Both the position numbers and the translations under genes were made by a program. The notes below the pieces were generated by a model, which did not search any database, had not been told where the DNA came from, and worked only from the letters and a program-made list of their open reading frames with translations. Shown in pieces: positions 17,338 to 26,500 of a stretch of 64,000 nt of DNA. Source of the stretch: Croceivirga thetidis (lineage in GTDB: Bacteria > Bacteroidota > Bacteroidia > Flavobacteriales > Flavobacteriaceae). Position 1 is the stretch's first letter, and every line of letters begins with the position of its first letter. Where the stretch lies: contig NZ_JAAWWL010000002.1 of the NCBI RefSeq assembly GCF_012272815.1, forward strand, positions 1,208,280 to 1,272,279, in the 5' to 3' direction.

Positions 17338-19449
17338 ATGAAGAGACTAATTTTAACGCTATTTTCACTTTTGTTCATTCTTATTTTTGGTTCATGTGCT
17401 AAAGAATCCTTGATAAGCGAAGTCACCTCACCTAAGGGTACAAATACAATTAATTTCTTCCTTTCAGAGCAAGGTGAACCCATGTACACCATAATCCATG
17501 AAAACCAAATGGTTATTGACACTTCAACTATGGGGTTTGAATTTAAAGATCAAGAATCCTTGAAAAGCGGATTGGAGTTGTTGAATATCACCAAAACTGT
17601 AGAGGATGAAATATGGGAAATGCCCTGGGGTGAGCAGAAAAAGGTTCGTAACCATTACCAAGGCATGATAGTTTCCCTTAAAGAATCAAAGACTCCGAAT
17701 AGAAAACTAAATATCCATTTTAAGGCCTATGATGATGGTGTTGCGTTTCGTTATGAGTTTTTGGAACAGGAGGGTCATGACAGTATTACCATAATGGAAG
17801 AGCACACCGAATTTCAATTGACCGGAGACCATACTGCATGGTGGATTCCTGGTGATTGGGATATTTACGAACAATTATATAACACTACAAAAGTTTCTGA
17901 AATCGATGCCATCAGTAAGCGCGACCATCCTAATCTAGCGGCAACTTATATTCCTGAAAACGCGGTTAATACCCCAGTGACCATGCGCAGTGATAGTGGC
18001 CTACATTTATCTTTTCATGAGGCAAACCTTACGGATTATTCGGGTATGACATTAAAGGTTGATAATGAGGCCTTAAAACTAACTAGCGATTTGGTTCATT
18101 CTGACCGATTGGGTTATGCTGTAAAAACCTCATTGCCCGCTGTTACGCCATGGCGAACTATTCAAATTGCAGACCGAGCCGGAGACCTAATCGAATCCAG
18201 ATTAATAGAAAACCTCAACGAACCCAATAAATTAGGCGATATCTCATGGTTTAGTCCAATGAAATATGTTGGTATTTGGTGGGAGATGCATTTAGGGCTC
18301 TCAACTTGGGACCTTGAGGCAACCCAAGCGGGTGGTATGACAATTGATGGTGGTGATGTTAAGCATGGGGCAAGTACCGAAAACACTAAAAGATATATCG
18401 ATTTTGCTGCTGCCAATGGATTTGGAGGTGTTCTGGTAGAAGGGTGGAATACCGGCTGGAATTATTGGATTGGCTTTGAAGACCGTGAAGGGGTATTTGA
18501 TTTTATAACACCTTATTCAGACTACGATTTGGGTGAGATTTCCGAGTATGCTAAAAACAAAGGTGTCGAAATCATCATGCATCATGAGACTAGCGCCGCT
18601 CCGAGGACCTATGAAAAACAAATGGACGCTGCCTATAAGCTCATGCAAGAAAATGGTATGCATTCGGTGAAATCTGGATATGTCGGTAAAATCATACCGA
18701 AAGGAGAATACCATCATGGGCAATGGATGGTTAACCACTATCGTAAGGCATTGGAAAAAGCTGCGGAATATGAGGTTGCAGTGAATGCGCACGAACCAAT
18801 CAAACCAACAGGTTTACGAAGACATTTACCGAACACCATATCAGCTGAAGGATTAAGAGGTCAAGAATTCAATGCCTGGGCTACAGATGGTGGCAATCCC
18901 CCAGAACATTTACCCATCGTTGCTTTTACGCGAATGTTAGCTGGCCCAATAGACTTTACACCAGGCGTATTTGAAATAGCGTTACTGCAAAAACCAGACA
19001 ATCAAATCAATACAACCCTAGCGCAACAATTGGCACTATATGTGGTTATCTATAGCCCGATTCAAATGGCTTGTGATTTACCTGAAAACTATGCAGGCCG
19101 ACCAGCCTTACAATTTATTCGTGATGTTGGTGTCGATTGGGAACAGAGTAAAGTACTTAACGGGGAGGTGGGTGATTTTGTAACCATAGCCCGAGAAGAA
19201 CGAAAATCAGGTAATTGGTTTGTTGGTGGGATTACAGATGAAAATGCCCGTGAAATGACCATTGATTTTGATTTCCTCCCAGAGGGGAAAATATTTAAGG
19301 CCGCCCTATATCGAGATGGAGTCGACGCCCATTACCGTAGCAATCCACAAGCTTTACAAATAGAACAGTTAGAAATTAAAAAAGGGGATAGCAAGACTAT
19401 AAAACTAGCTCCTGGAGGCGGTTTCGCAATTAGTTTAATCGCTAAGTAA
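17338..19449 (+). CDS. GH97-family alpha-glucosidase lipoprotein (SusB-like)
   Basis: Lipoprotein of 703 residues with lipobox FGSC (Cys20). The N-terminal beta-sandwich (AYDDGVAFRYEF) leads into the barrel with WWEMHLG, GFGGVLVEGWNTGW, EIIMHHETSA, VNAHEPIKPTG and LPNTISAEGLRGQEFNAW. A Glu in the NAHE motif and another in the GxE segment are what the inverting SusB-type enzymes use, rather than the Asp nucleophile of the retaining branch, so alpha-glucosidase activity is favoured over alpha-galactosidase. It cleaves terminal alpha-glucose from malto-oligosaccharides. No SusC/SusD, SusR or GH13 gene is adjacent, which is unusual for a SusB homologue. Confidence 0.9.
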   Translation: MKRLILTLFSLLFILIFGSCAKESLISEVTSPKGTNTINFFLSEQGEPMYTIIHENQMVIDTSTMGFEFKDQESLKSGLELLNITKTVEDEIWEMPWGEQKKVRNHYQGMIVSLKESKTPNRKLNIHFKAYDDGVAFRYEFLEQEGHDSITIMEEHTEFQLTGDHTAWWIPGDWDIYEQLYNTTKVSEIDAISKRDHPNLAATYIPENAVNTPVTMRSDSGLHLSFHEANLTDYSGMTLKVDNEALKLTSDLVHSDRLGYAVKTSLPAVTPWRTIQIADRAGDLIESRLIENLNEPNKLGDISWFSPMKYVGIWWEMHLGLSTWDLEATQAGGMTIDGGDVKHGASTENTKRYIDFAAANGFGGVLVEGWNTGWNYWIGFEDREGVFDFITPYSDYDLGEISEYAKNKGVEIIMHHETSAAPRTYEKQMDAAYKLMQENGMHSVKSGYVGKIIPKGEYHHGQWMVNHYRKALEKAAEYEVAVNAHEPIKPTGLRRHLPNTISAEGLRGQEFNAWATDGGNPPEHLPIVAFTRMLAGPIDFTPGVFEIALLQKPDNQINTTLAQQLALYVVIYSPIQMACDLPENYAGRPALQFIRDVGVDWEQSKVLNGEVGDFVTIAREERKSGNWFVGGITDENAREMTIDFDFLPEGKIFKAALYRDGVDAHYRSNPQALQIEQLEIKKGDSKTIKLAPGGGFAISLIAK

Positions 19450-19481
19450 AATAGCCATTAGGGAAATTATGAGACAGGTTT

Positions 19482-19916
19482 TTATTCCTCCTCACTAGAT
19501 GACTTGGTCCCATCTTCATCATCGGTTTCAGAGAAATCCGTTATACCTTGGTCATGAAGTATGTTGTACCACTGAATAATTTTTTTGATGTCGCTAGGGT
19601 ACACCCTATCTTCATCATAGTTAGGTAATATTTCAAAAAAATATTCTTCAAGCTTTATTTTTTCTTCCTTATGCCCTATTGAGGTCTTCCCGCCTTTTTC
19701 CTTATCCTTTATTTTTTGAAATACCTCACGCAGTGGAATTTCCTCTTCCAAAGTATAAATGGCAATTTCGGAAAGCATGCTAACATTATTACGCATTCCA
19801 ACAGCAACCCGTTTGCCATCAATCAAGGATTCTCCTACAAAACCAGTTCTTGTCTGGGTCAATAACTTGTACAACCCCGGTTTACCACCAATAGCCAATA
19901 TCTTTTCTAGTGTCAT
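19482..19916 (-). CDS. DUF5606-family protein
   Basis: Protein of 144 residues with the Bacteroidota-specific DUF5606 opening LEKILAIGGKPGLYKLL, then TGFVGESLIDGKRVAVG and SMLSEIAIYTLEEEIPL. The first half resembles a small beta-barrel; the last 25 residues are highly acidic (SETDDEDGTKSSSEEE). The function is unknown. It is the last gene of the ruvX-def-DUF5606 run, 44 bp after def, an order I associate with flavobacteria, which hints at a housekeeping role tied to translation or nucleotides. Confidence 0.85.
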   Translation of the reverse strand: MTLEKILAIGGKPGLYKLLTQTRTGFVGESLIDGKRVAVGMRNNVSMLSEIAIYTLEEEIPLREVFQKIKDKEKGGKTSIGHKEEKIKLEEYFFEILPNYDEDRVYPSDIKKIIQWYNILHDQGITDFSETDDEDGTKSSSEEE

Positions 19917-19960
19917 TTCAAAGCAATTTTAAAGGCGCAAAAATAAAGTTTTTATAATGT

Positions 19961-20551
19961 CTATCGTCCCTTTTTTAAGTTCGGAAATCGCATTTTGTAG
20001 TCCACATTGATTTTTCCTTTTGAAATTTTTTCAAGCCTACTTTTTAGCAATCTCTTTTTGAGTGAGGACAGTTTGTCTGTGAATAAAATACCTTCTATAT
20101 GGTCATACTCATGTTGAATTATCCGCGCAGCAAGACCTGAATACCGCTCTGTTATCGGATTTAAATTCTCATCTAAATACGAAATTTTTATTTCTGGTTT
20201 TCTGACCACATCTTCCCGAATATCAGGTATACTCAAACATCCTTCATTAAAAGCCCATTCTTCGCCCTCTTCAATTTCGATTTTGGCATTTATGAACGTT
20301 TTCTTGAAATCTGAAAGCTGATTTTGTTCTTCTTCACTCAAATCCTCATCATCTGAAAATGGAGAAGCATCAATTACAAATATTCGGAGCGGAAGACCTA
20401 CCTGTGGACCAGCTAGACCAACCCCTGAAGCCTTATACATGGTTTCGAACATATTTGAAACCAATACCTCAAGATTGGGGAAGTCTTTCGGTATATCTTT
20501 TGCTTTTTTTCGTAAAACGGGATCTCCGTATGCTACAATCGGTAGTACCAT
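19961..20551 (-). CDS. def: Peptide deformylase
   Basis: Metalloenzyme of 196 residues that removes the N-formyl group from nascent proteins. The three family motifs are intact: GVGLAGPQVG (motif 1, with Pro in the place of the common second Ala), EGCLSIP (motif 2, metal-binding Cys) and HEYDH (motif 3, two metal-binding His and the catalytic Glu). An insertion rich in acidic residues (DDEDLSEEEQNQL) sits between motifs 1 and 2, as in other Bacteroidota. Only 3 bp separate it from ruvX upstream, so they are cotranscribed. Confidence 0.96.
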   Translation of the reverse strand: MVLPIVAYGDPVLRKKAKDIPKDFPNLEVLVSNMFETMYKASGVGLAGPQVGLPLRIFVIDASPFSDDEDLSEEEQNQLSDFKKTFINAKIEIEEGEEWAFNEGCLSIPDIREDVVRKPEIKISYLDENLNPITERYSGLAARIIQHEYDHIEGILFTDKLSSLKKRLLKSRLEKISKGKINVDYKMRFPNLKKGR

Positions 20552-20554
20552 AAA

Positions 20555-20965
20555 TTATTTTCTATCTAGATACGACTGTAATATCAAGGTCGCACTTATC
20601 TTATCAATTTCACCTTTCACTTGGCGTTTTTTCTTCTTCATTCCTCCAGCAATCATTGCCTTAACCGCCATTTTTGAAGTAAACCTTTCGTCTTGGCGTT
20701 CAATAGCAATCGATTCAAATTCATTTTTTAATTTCTGAATGAGTGGTTCAATGAGTTTTTCTGATTCTGAAGGACTACCATCCATCTGTTTTGGTTCACC
20801 TATAACCAACAACACCACGTTTTCAGTCGCAATGTAATCTTTCAAAAATTGAATCAGATTTTCTGTTTCTATCGTCCTTAATGGCGAAGCTATCATCTGT
20901 AATTCATCAGTGACAGCGACTCCAGTGCGTCGCATTCCAAAATCCAAACCAATTATTCTACCCAA
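20555..20965 (-). CDS. ruvX: Putative pre-16S rRNA nuclease / Holliday junction resolvase RuvX (YqgF)
   Basis: RNase H-fold nuclease of 136 residues with the YqgF motifs GLDFGMRRTGVAVTD (first catalytic Asp), VIGEPKQMDGSPSE, DERFTSKMA and DKISATLILQSYLD (last catalytic Asp). It is thought to trim the 5' end of 16S rRNA or act on branched DNA. The family normally begins MGR(I/V)LxxD, which here corresponds to TTG at 20965; an ATG at 20992 would add nine or ten unusual residues (MRYFYQNFR). It is divergent from dapD and cotranscribed with def. Confidence 0.92.
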   Translation of the reverse strand: MGRIIGLDFGMRRTGVAVTDELQMIASPLRTIETENLIQFLKDYIATENVVLLVIGEPKQMDGSPSESEKLIEPLIQKLKNEFESIAIERQDERFTSKMAVKAMIAGGMKKKKRQVKGEIDKISATLILQSYLDRK

Positions 20966-21037
20966 TCGAAAATTTTGGTAAAAATAACGCAAATTGTTAT
21001 CCTTCTAAAATTGTCGGTTTTATTCTGATTGCCTAAT

Positions 21038-21045
21038 TATCTTTG
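21038..21045 (+). promoter_or_regulatory. Bacteroidota -7 box (TATCTTTG) upstream of dapD
   Basis: Exact match to TAnnTTTG, ending 15 bp before the dapD ATG. A clear -33 TTTG is not seen at the usual distance, so the call rests on the -7 element and position. Confidence 0.4.
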
Positions 21046-21060
21046 CCAAAATTCGATTTT

Positions 21061-21876
21061 ATGACCGAGCTGAGAGCACGTATTGAAAATGCATGGGATA
21101 ATCGTGAATTGCTGAAAGAAAGCAATACCCAAGACGCCATTAGAGAGCTAATAAACCTTATTGATAAGGGAGAATTGCGATGTGCCGAACCCACAGAAAC
21201 CGGATGGCAAATAAACGAATGGGTTAAAAAGGGGGTAGTACTATATTTCCCAATTCAAAAAATGGAAGTTCTTGAAGCCGGAATTTTTGAATACCATGAT
21301 AAAATTCCTTTAAAAAATAATTACAAAGAACGAGGAATCCGGGTTGTACCCCATGCTGTAGCAAGACATGGGGCTTTCATAGCGCCAGGTACTATATTGA
21401 TGCCAAGTTATGTAAATATTGGGGCTTATGTTGACGCAGGAACTATGGTGGACACTTGGGCCACTGTTGGTAGTTGTGCACAAATAGGCAAAAATGTGCA
21501 CTTGAGTGGCGGTGTTGGTATTGGAGGAGTGTTAGAGCCATTACAGGCGGCACCTGTAATTATTGAAGACAATGCCTTCATTGGTTCACGTTGCATAGTT
21601 GTTGAAGGGGTTCATGTTGAGAAAGAAGCCGTTTTAGGCGCAAATGTTGTTTTGACCGCCTCTACCAAAATCATTGATGTTACTGGTGATAGACCACTAG
21701 AAATGAAAGGCAGGGTGCCCGCTGGTTCTGTTGTTATTCCAGGTAGTTACACCAAAAAATTCAATGCCGGCGAATATAATGTTTCTTGTGCCCTTATTAT
21801 TGGTAAACGCAAAGAGAGTACGAACAAGAAGACTTCACTCAACGATGCGCTTAGAGAATATGATGTAGCAGTCTAA
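21061..21876 (+). CDS. dapD: Tetrahydrodipicolinate N-succinyltransferase
   Basis: Enzyme of 271 residues in the succinylase branch of lysine and diaminopimelate synthesis: it transfers succinyl from succinyl-CoA to tetrahydrodipicolinate. It has an N-terminal alpha domain (RIENAWDNRELL), a left-handed beta-helix of hexapeptide repeats (residues about 100-230) and typical segments ARHGAFIAPGTILMPSYVN, VDTWATVGSCAQIGKNVHLSGG and EDNAFIGSRCIVVEGV. The ATG at 21061 is preferred over TTG at 21043, which would lie inside the probable -7 box. The other dap genes are elsewhere. Confidence 0.96.
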   Translation: MTELRARIENAWDNRELLKESNTQDAIRELINLIDKGELRCAEPTETGWQINEWVKKGVVLYFPIQKMEVLEAGIFEYHDKIPLKNNYKERGIRVVPHAVARHGAFIAPGTILMPSYVNIGAYVDAGTMVDTWATVGSCAQIGKNVHLSGGVGIGGVLEPLQAAPVIIEDNAFIGSRCIVVEGVHVEKEAVLGANVVLTASTKIIDVTGDRPLEMKGRVPAGSVVIPGSYTKKFNAGEYNVSCALIIGKRKESTNKKTSLNDALREYDVAV

Positions 21877-21886
21877 AGCAAAAGTC

Positions 21887-22963
21887 TTGAAAAAATACTT
21901 GGTCATTCAACAAAAAATGGTGGGAGATGTTCTACTGAGCTCTTTGTTGTGTGAACATTTAAAATCCAATATTCCAAATTGCCAAGTTCATTTTTTGATA
22001 CATGAGCATACAGCTGCAGTAGTACAGGAAAACCCATTTATAGATGAGCTAATCAAGTTTAAACCCATTCATCGAAAAAATAAAATCCAATTTCTAAAAT
22101 TTATAAAAGAGCTTCGAAAAGAAAATTACGAGGCTATCATTGATGTTTACTGCAAATTGGAAAGTAATATCATAAGCCTTGGACTTCGCGCACCACTTAA
22201 GATTTCTTATAACAAATGGTATTCCAGTTTTATTTATGATAAAACTTTTAAGAGAGGTAAGCATCCAAAGACCGAAATGGGTGATGCAATCGAAACACGT
22301 TTGGTTCTTTTAAATCCAATTTTGGAGCAATTAAAAAATCCAAAAGAAATACCTAAAATCCATCTTTCAAACGAAGAGATATCTAATGCGGAGCAGTTTT
22401 TAAAGACGAATCATGTCGACTTGACCAAACCCTTTTTAATTGTAGGGGCTTTAGGGAGTAGTAATTTAAAAACTTATCCCTTTAGATATTTAGCAAATTT
22501 GCTAGATACGATAATAGCTCATAAAGAAATAACAATAATTCTTAATGCACTTCCATCACAGAAAGAAGAACTGGCAACACTTATTCAAGCATGTTCTGAA
22601 AAAACCCAAAAGTTCATTCGAGAAGATATCTACATTGCTGATTTACGTTCTTTTCTAGCTGTGCTTTCGCTAGCTAAGGGTTACTTTGGCAATGAGGGAG
22701 GTGCTGGTAATATGGCCCGTGCCCTAGGCATACCGAATTTTTCAATTTTCTCGCCATGGATATCAAAAGATGCGTGGATTACTGATAAATCGAACAAAAG
22801 TAATGTCGGTGTGCACCTCGCCGATTTTGAACCTGACTTATTGAACATCTCGAAAACCGATAGAAAAAAAAGTGCACCGGAGTATTACAATCGATTGCGA
22901 CCAGACCTCATAAGGCCAAAACTTGAAGCATTTTTAATAAGGGAAATCTTCTCGGACCAATAG
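21887..22963 (+). CDS. Glycosyltransferase family 9 (heptosyltransferase-like)
   Basis: GT-B enzyme of 358 residues, related to WaaC/WaaF/RfaQ. N-terminal VIQQKMVGDVLLSSLLCEHLK is the GT9 acceptor-side motif (K-x-G-D replacing R-x-G-D), and YFGNEGGAGNMARALGIPNFSIFSPW is the donor-site block near the C-terminus. It probably adds heptose or another sugar to the LPS core. It starts with TTG 10 bp after dapD and may be cotranscribed with it. Its end overlaps the end of the opposite-strand methyltransferase-like gene by 30 bp. Confidence 0.87.
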   Translation: MKKYLVIQQKMVGDVLLSSLLCEHLKSNIPNCQVHFLIHEHTAAVVQENPFIDELIKFKPIHRKNKIQFLKFIKELRKENYEAIIDVYCKLESNIISLGLRAPLKISYNKWYSSFIYDKTFKRGKHPKTEMGDAIETRLVLLNPILEQLKNPKEIPKIHLSNEEISNAEQFLKTNHVDLTKPFLIVGALGSSNLKTYPFRYLANLLDTIIAHKEITIILNALPSQKEELATLIQACSEKTQKFIREDIYIADLRSFLAVLSLAKGYFGNEGGAGNMARALGIPNFSIFSPWISKDAWITDKSNKSNVGVHLADFEPDLLNISKTDRKKSAPEYYNRLRPDLIRPKLEAFLIREIFSDQ

Positions 22964-23599
22964 TACTTGGTAAGCCTCCTCTTCAATTCTCCATCCGTTT
23001 TCAAGCATGTAGGCAATAACTAATTTGCCTTTACCACCATTGGGTAAATCACAATCATCAATCAAAACAATTGATTTATCATGAAGCTTGTTTTCAATAG
23101 CCTTGAATTCTTTCAAATGATGTTCTTGACTCTTCTTCTGAACTTCAACATTGCTGCTATAATCATAACTGTCTAAATATAGAAAATCAACCTTGTCGGC
23201 AAATGCATCCAAAAAAGCAACTGAATCAGATTCGTGGATTTTAACCCATTCGTTTAATTTTTGTTTGTCTACCTCGGTTTGCGCATTTGCAACAGACTTT
23301 TCGTTAATATCTACGGAGTGAAGAAAAGCGGCATTCTCGCTGGCCCATTTACCAAATACGATAGTGGCGGCTCCGTTGCTCTTTGCGCCCTTGAGACCTT
23401 CTCTTGAAGTTCCAGTCTCAATCATCATTTTGGCCTTGGTCTTTGAAAGCAAACCCATTACCTTACGAAAGGTGTTCCTCCTTTTACGGAAATCATACTT
23501 AAATGGCATGAAAGGATAAAGAGATTTATGCTTTATAAATTTTCCCATGAGGAAAGCAAAAACTCCAATTGCGGGAAGCCATAGAAACCAATAATTCAT
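22934..23599 (-). CDS. Membrane-anchored class I SAM methyltransferase-like protein
   Basis: Protein of 221 residues with one N-terminal transmembrane segment (residues about 3-20) followed by a Rossmann methyltransferase-like domain (Methyltransf_24 style): IETGTSREGLKG in the SAM-binding loop position, LHSVDINEKSVANA, DKVDFLYLDSYDYS and a late IVLIDDCDLPNGGKGK. The glycine pattern of motif I is atypical (ETGTS), so catalysis is not certain. It is encoded against the surrounding glycosyltransferases and overlaps the GT9 gene tail to tail. A sugar O-methylation or aminoacyl-type role in surface glycan is an inference from context. Confidence 0.72.
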   Translation of the reverse strand: MNYWFLWLPAIGVFAFLMGKFIKHKSLYPFMPFKYDFRKRRNTFRKVMGLLSKTKAKMMIETGTSREGLKGAKSNGAATIVFGKWASENAAFLHSVDINEKSVANAQTEVDKQKLNEWVKIHESDSVAFLDAFADKVDFLYLDSYDYSSNVEVQKKSQEHHLKEFKAIENKLHDKSIVLIDDCDLPNGGKGKLVIAYMLENGWRIEEEAYQVLLVREDFPY

Positions 23600-23720
23600 T
23601 GTATAAAATTATTTTTCAAATATACCCAACCTTTTCTGTTACCATGAATCTTATAAGTAAAGATAAATGCCGAAAGAATTTTCTGTACTACCGAATAATA
23701 ATTAAGGATTTTTTTTGTTA

Positions 23721-23728
23721 TAATTTTG
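23721..23728 (+). promoter_or_regulatory. Bacteroidota -7 box (TAATTTTG) upstream of the GT2 gene
   Basis: Exact TAnnTTTG match, 34 bp before the TTG start at 23763; it predicts a leader of about 30 nt. No convincing -33 element is visible. Confidence 0.45.
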
Positions 23729-23762
23729 CCGCTTTTAACCAAAAACCAAAACTATTGCTGAT

Positions 23763-24557
23763 TTGAATACCCCATCTAAGAAATTATCAGCCCTTGTAAT
23801 TACTTACAATGAAATCGGATACATTGAAAAATGTATTAATGCTATTTCCTTTGCCGATGAAATTATCGTAGTAGATTCATACAGTACCGATGGTACTTTT
23901 GAATATCTAGAAAATCATCCTAAGGTCAAGGCTATTCAACATCCTTTTGAAAATTTCACTGCTCAAAAGTCTTTTGCCATGAATCAGGCAACCAATGATT
24001 GGATTTTATTTGTCGATGCAGATGAGGTTGTTTCCGATAAGCTTCAAAAAGAAATTAAGAGTACGATTGAAAACCCGAATGCCTGTGAGGCCTATTGGTT
24101 TTACAGAAAGTTTATGTTCAAAGACAAACATTTGCGTTTCAGCGGTTGGCAAACAGATAAAAATCATCGTCTCTTTAGAAAAAGTAAAGTAAAATTTACT
24201 GATAAAAAATTGGTTCACGAGAGTTTAGAGGTAGATGGTTCTTCTTGTATATTGAATGAAAAGCTAACGCATTTTTGTTATAAAAACTACGATGATTACA
24301 AAGGTAAAATGCTTAAATATGGTCGCTTGAAAGCGAAAGAAGCATTTTACAAAGAGAAAAGTTTCAGCTATTTCGCCATGTTATTCAGACCAGCATGGAA
24401 ATTTTTCAACCACTACATTATTAGACTTGGAATACTTGATGGCAAAAAGGGTATAATTGTCTGCTATCTAAATGCCTTGGGTGTACTCGAGCGGTTTAAA
24501 GAATTAAAAAGATTGGAGAAAAAAAACGAACTCACCTATTTTTTGGTGATGCCGTAG
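23763..24557 (+). CDS. GT2 glycosyltransferase, LPS core type (WaaE/KdtX-like)
   Basis: Enzyme of 264 residues: SALVITYNEIGYIEKCINAI, IIVVDSYSTDGT and the DxD motif FVDADE. The rest (YWFYRKFMFKDKHLRFSGW, HRLFRKSKVKF, KLVHESLEVDG) matches the beta-1,4-glucosyltransferases of the LPS core. It starts with TTG directly after a -7 promoter box. The 3' end overlaps the convergent GT2 gene by 22 bp. Acceptor and donor sugars are unknown. Confidence 0.87.
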   Translation: MNTPSKKLSALVITYNEIGYIEKCINAISFADEIIVVDSYSTDGTFEYLENHPKVKAIQHPFENFTAQKSFAMNQATNDWILFVDADEVVSDKLQKEIKSTIENPNACEAYWFYRKFMFKDKHLRFSGWQTDKNHRLFRKSKVKFTDKKLVHESLEVDGSSCILNEKLTHFCYKNYDDYKGKMLKYGRLKAKEAFYKEKSFSYFAMLFRPAWKFFNHYIIRLGILDGKKGIIVCYLNALGVLERFKELKRLEKKNELTYFLVMP

Positions 24558-25372
24558 TCCGTCCAAGATAAATTTTCTTGTCTAGTTGTCTTTCTGATTG
24601 CTTGATTTTTAGCTATCGACTCTGGAGTTTTATAACCTCGTTTGTGATCTAGATGCACACAAACAGCACTATATCTCAACTGTTTTGATTTAATTCCTGA
24701 GTTAAATAAACGTTCCCCTAACTCCCTATCTTGACCACCATATTGCATACGTTCATCAAAGCCATTTACTTCTAGAATATCGGACTTCCAACCAGAAGAG
24801 TTATGACCATTCCAACTAGCATTGGTCGGAGTCATTGCATTTAAGAATCTTGATATGAAACCACTGGCAGTCAATTTGTTGTTCTTAAAGGTTTTAGGAA
24901 TACCCTTCTCCTTTAACCAGTTGATATTAAAACAATTTTGGGCTTTAATATCTTCTTTGGAAATCAATTGCGAAATATTCATCGGCAACATGTAGTATCC
25001 GCCTGAAATGAAAAACCCCTCTTCTTTGTTTATATAGTGAACTTCTACGAAATCCTCTCTAGGAATGCAGTCCCCATCACTCATAATTATGTAATCGGCG
25101 TTGCACGCAAGTAATGCCTTATTTAAGATTCGTGATTTTTGAAAACCATCATCTTCCTGCCAGACATGAACGATGTTATAAAAAACCTCCTCCTGCATTT
25201 GTTCTAACAGGGCCTTGGTTTTTGGTCCGGACCCATCATCTGCTACAACCACTTCAAAATTTTTGAAAAGTTGAAAATTATACCCCCAAAGAACTTTTTT
25301 AAGCCATTCTTCTGAATTATAGGTGCTAATTATAACCGAAATTTTTGGAATAGGTTTTTCCATAGTGTTCAT
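24536..25372 (-). CDS. GT2 glycosyltransferase with C-terminal galactosyltransferase-like block
   Basis: Enzyme of 278 residues: ISVIISTYNSEEWLKKVL, VVVADDGSGPKT, then the DxD block IIMSDGDCIPREDFV. The second half has NGFDERMQYGGQDRELGERL, the conserved Glu-Asp region of the Glyco_transf_7C/GT27-like C-terminal block used for acceptor or metal contacts. It is probably a surface-glycan or LPS sugar transferase. It overlaps the end of the plus-strand GT2 gene and is divergent from the GT4 gene 55 bp away. An alternative start is the ATG at 25363. Confidence 0.87.
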   Translation of the reverse strand: MNTMEKPIPKISVIISTYNSEEWLKKVLWGYNFQLFKNFEVVVADDGSGPKTKALLEQMQEEVFYNIVHVWQEDDGFQKSRILNKALLACNADYIIMSDGDCIPREDFVEVHYINKEEGFFISGGYYMLPMNISQLISKEDIKAQNCFNINWLKEKGIPKTFKNNKLTASGFISRFLNAMTPTNASWNGHNSSGWKSDILEVNGFDERMQYGGQDRELGERLFNSGIKSKQLRYSAVCVHLDHKRGYKTPESIAKNQAIRKTTRQENLSWTDYGITKK

Positions 25373-25427
25373 TCCGACAAAAATATGAAAGTATGATGGT
25401 TTATATTTATTCCCTCAAACCGGAAGA

Positions 25428-26498
25428 TTGTCAGTTATTGTATTTTTTTGCCCAACGGACACTTGGGGTGGAGTTGAAAAAAACGTTTTGCTCCGAGCCA
25501 AACAGTTCGGTCTTCGAGGATATGATGTTCATATTGTCTTGTTGAAAAACACTTTCAAAGAACGCTTCAAGAATTTGACCAATGTTTCGGTTATTGAAAT
25601 ATCAAGCAGGGGTGGCGATTTAAATCTATTTGTTATTATCAACTACTACCGATTGTTGAAAAAACTTAAGGCCAAGGTTGCTTTTGCTGCTTTAAAAAAA
25701 GACTGGTGGTTGGTTAGTTTTGCAGCGTACCTTGCAAAAATTCCCAAAATCGTTCTTTATTTAGGAATTAAACGGACCATTAGAAATGGATTTAAATACA
25801 AATTGGTATTCAACTTATTCAATTCTAAAGTTTTAGTGAATAGTGATTCCTTAAAAAACCATCTGATTAATTCCAATACGCTTTTCACTACAAAAAATGT
25901 TTACCGGATTTACAACGGTTTTAAAATCCCTGTTGAACGCAATCAAAACTCTGACCTTAAATCGAAATTAGGTCTGCCTGAAGGTGCTTTTATCATAGGA
26001 TGTGCCGGAAGATTTAGCCTACAAAAAGGATTTGACCAATTACCCAAAATCATATCTCATCTTCCAGAAAACTTTCATATTGTACATGCTGGCGAAGGAC
26101 CACTTAAAAATGAAATACATGAATTGGTCGCACAATCAAAATTTTCAAATAGAATTCATTTTTTAGGTTACCAAAATAATATGTCAGCTTTTTTTAGTGG
26201 ATTGGATACCTTTCTTCTTTGTTCTCGGTTTGAAGGAATGGCAAACGTTCTCAACGAAGCCATGAGTCATGGCAAACCAGTAGTTTCGACTCGTGTTGAA
26301 GGAAGCGAAGAATTACTGGGCTTTGGCAAATACGGCATCATAGTTGACATTGATGATACGAAATCCATGGCTGAGGCCTTAATAGGAATTGAAGGAAATT
26401 CGATAGAATTTAATCCCCTAGTTTTACGGCAAAGAATTGAAAACGATTTTTCAATAAAGCAGATGATTGACAATTCTGAACTTCTCTTTTTTGGTTAA
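25428..26498 (+). CDS. GT4 glycosyltransferase
   Basis: GT-B enzyme of 356 residues: N-terminal IVFFCPTDTWGGVEKNVL and the retaining-GT4 donor block IIGCAGRFSLQKGFDQLPKI, then FLGYQNNMSAFFSGLDTFLL and the EX7E region SRFEGMANVLNEAMSHGKPVV. TTG at 25428 is the only workable start, since all nearby ATGs are out of frame. It is followed 2 bp later by the next transferase-like gene, so the two are cotranscribed. Likely role: LPS core or O-chain assembly in the cytoplasm. Confidence 0.9.
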   Translation: MSVIVFFCPTDTWGGVEKNVLLRAKQFGLRGYDVHIVLLKNTFKERFKNLTNVSVIEISSRGGDLNLFVIINYYRLLKKLKAKVAFAALKKDWWLVSFAAYLAKIPKIVLYLGIKRTIRNGFKYKLVFNLFNSKVLVNSDSLKNHLINSNTLFTTKNVYRIYNGFKIPVERNQNSDLKSKLGLPEGAFIIGCAGRFSLQKGFDQLPKIISHLPENFHIVHAGEGPLKNEIHELVAQSKFSNRIHFLGYQNNMSAFFSGLDTFLLCSRFEGMANVLNEAMSHGKPVVSTRVEGSEELLGFGKYGIIVDIDDTKSMAEALIGIEGNSIEFNPLVLRQRIENDFSIKQMIDNSELLFFG

Positions 26499-26500
26499 TT

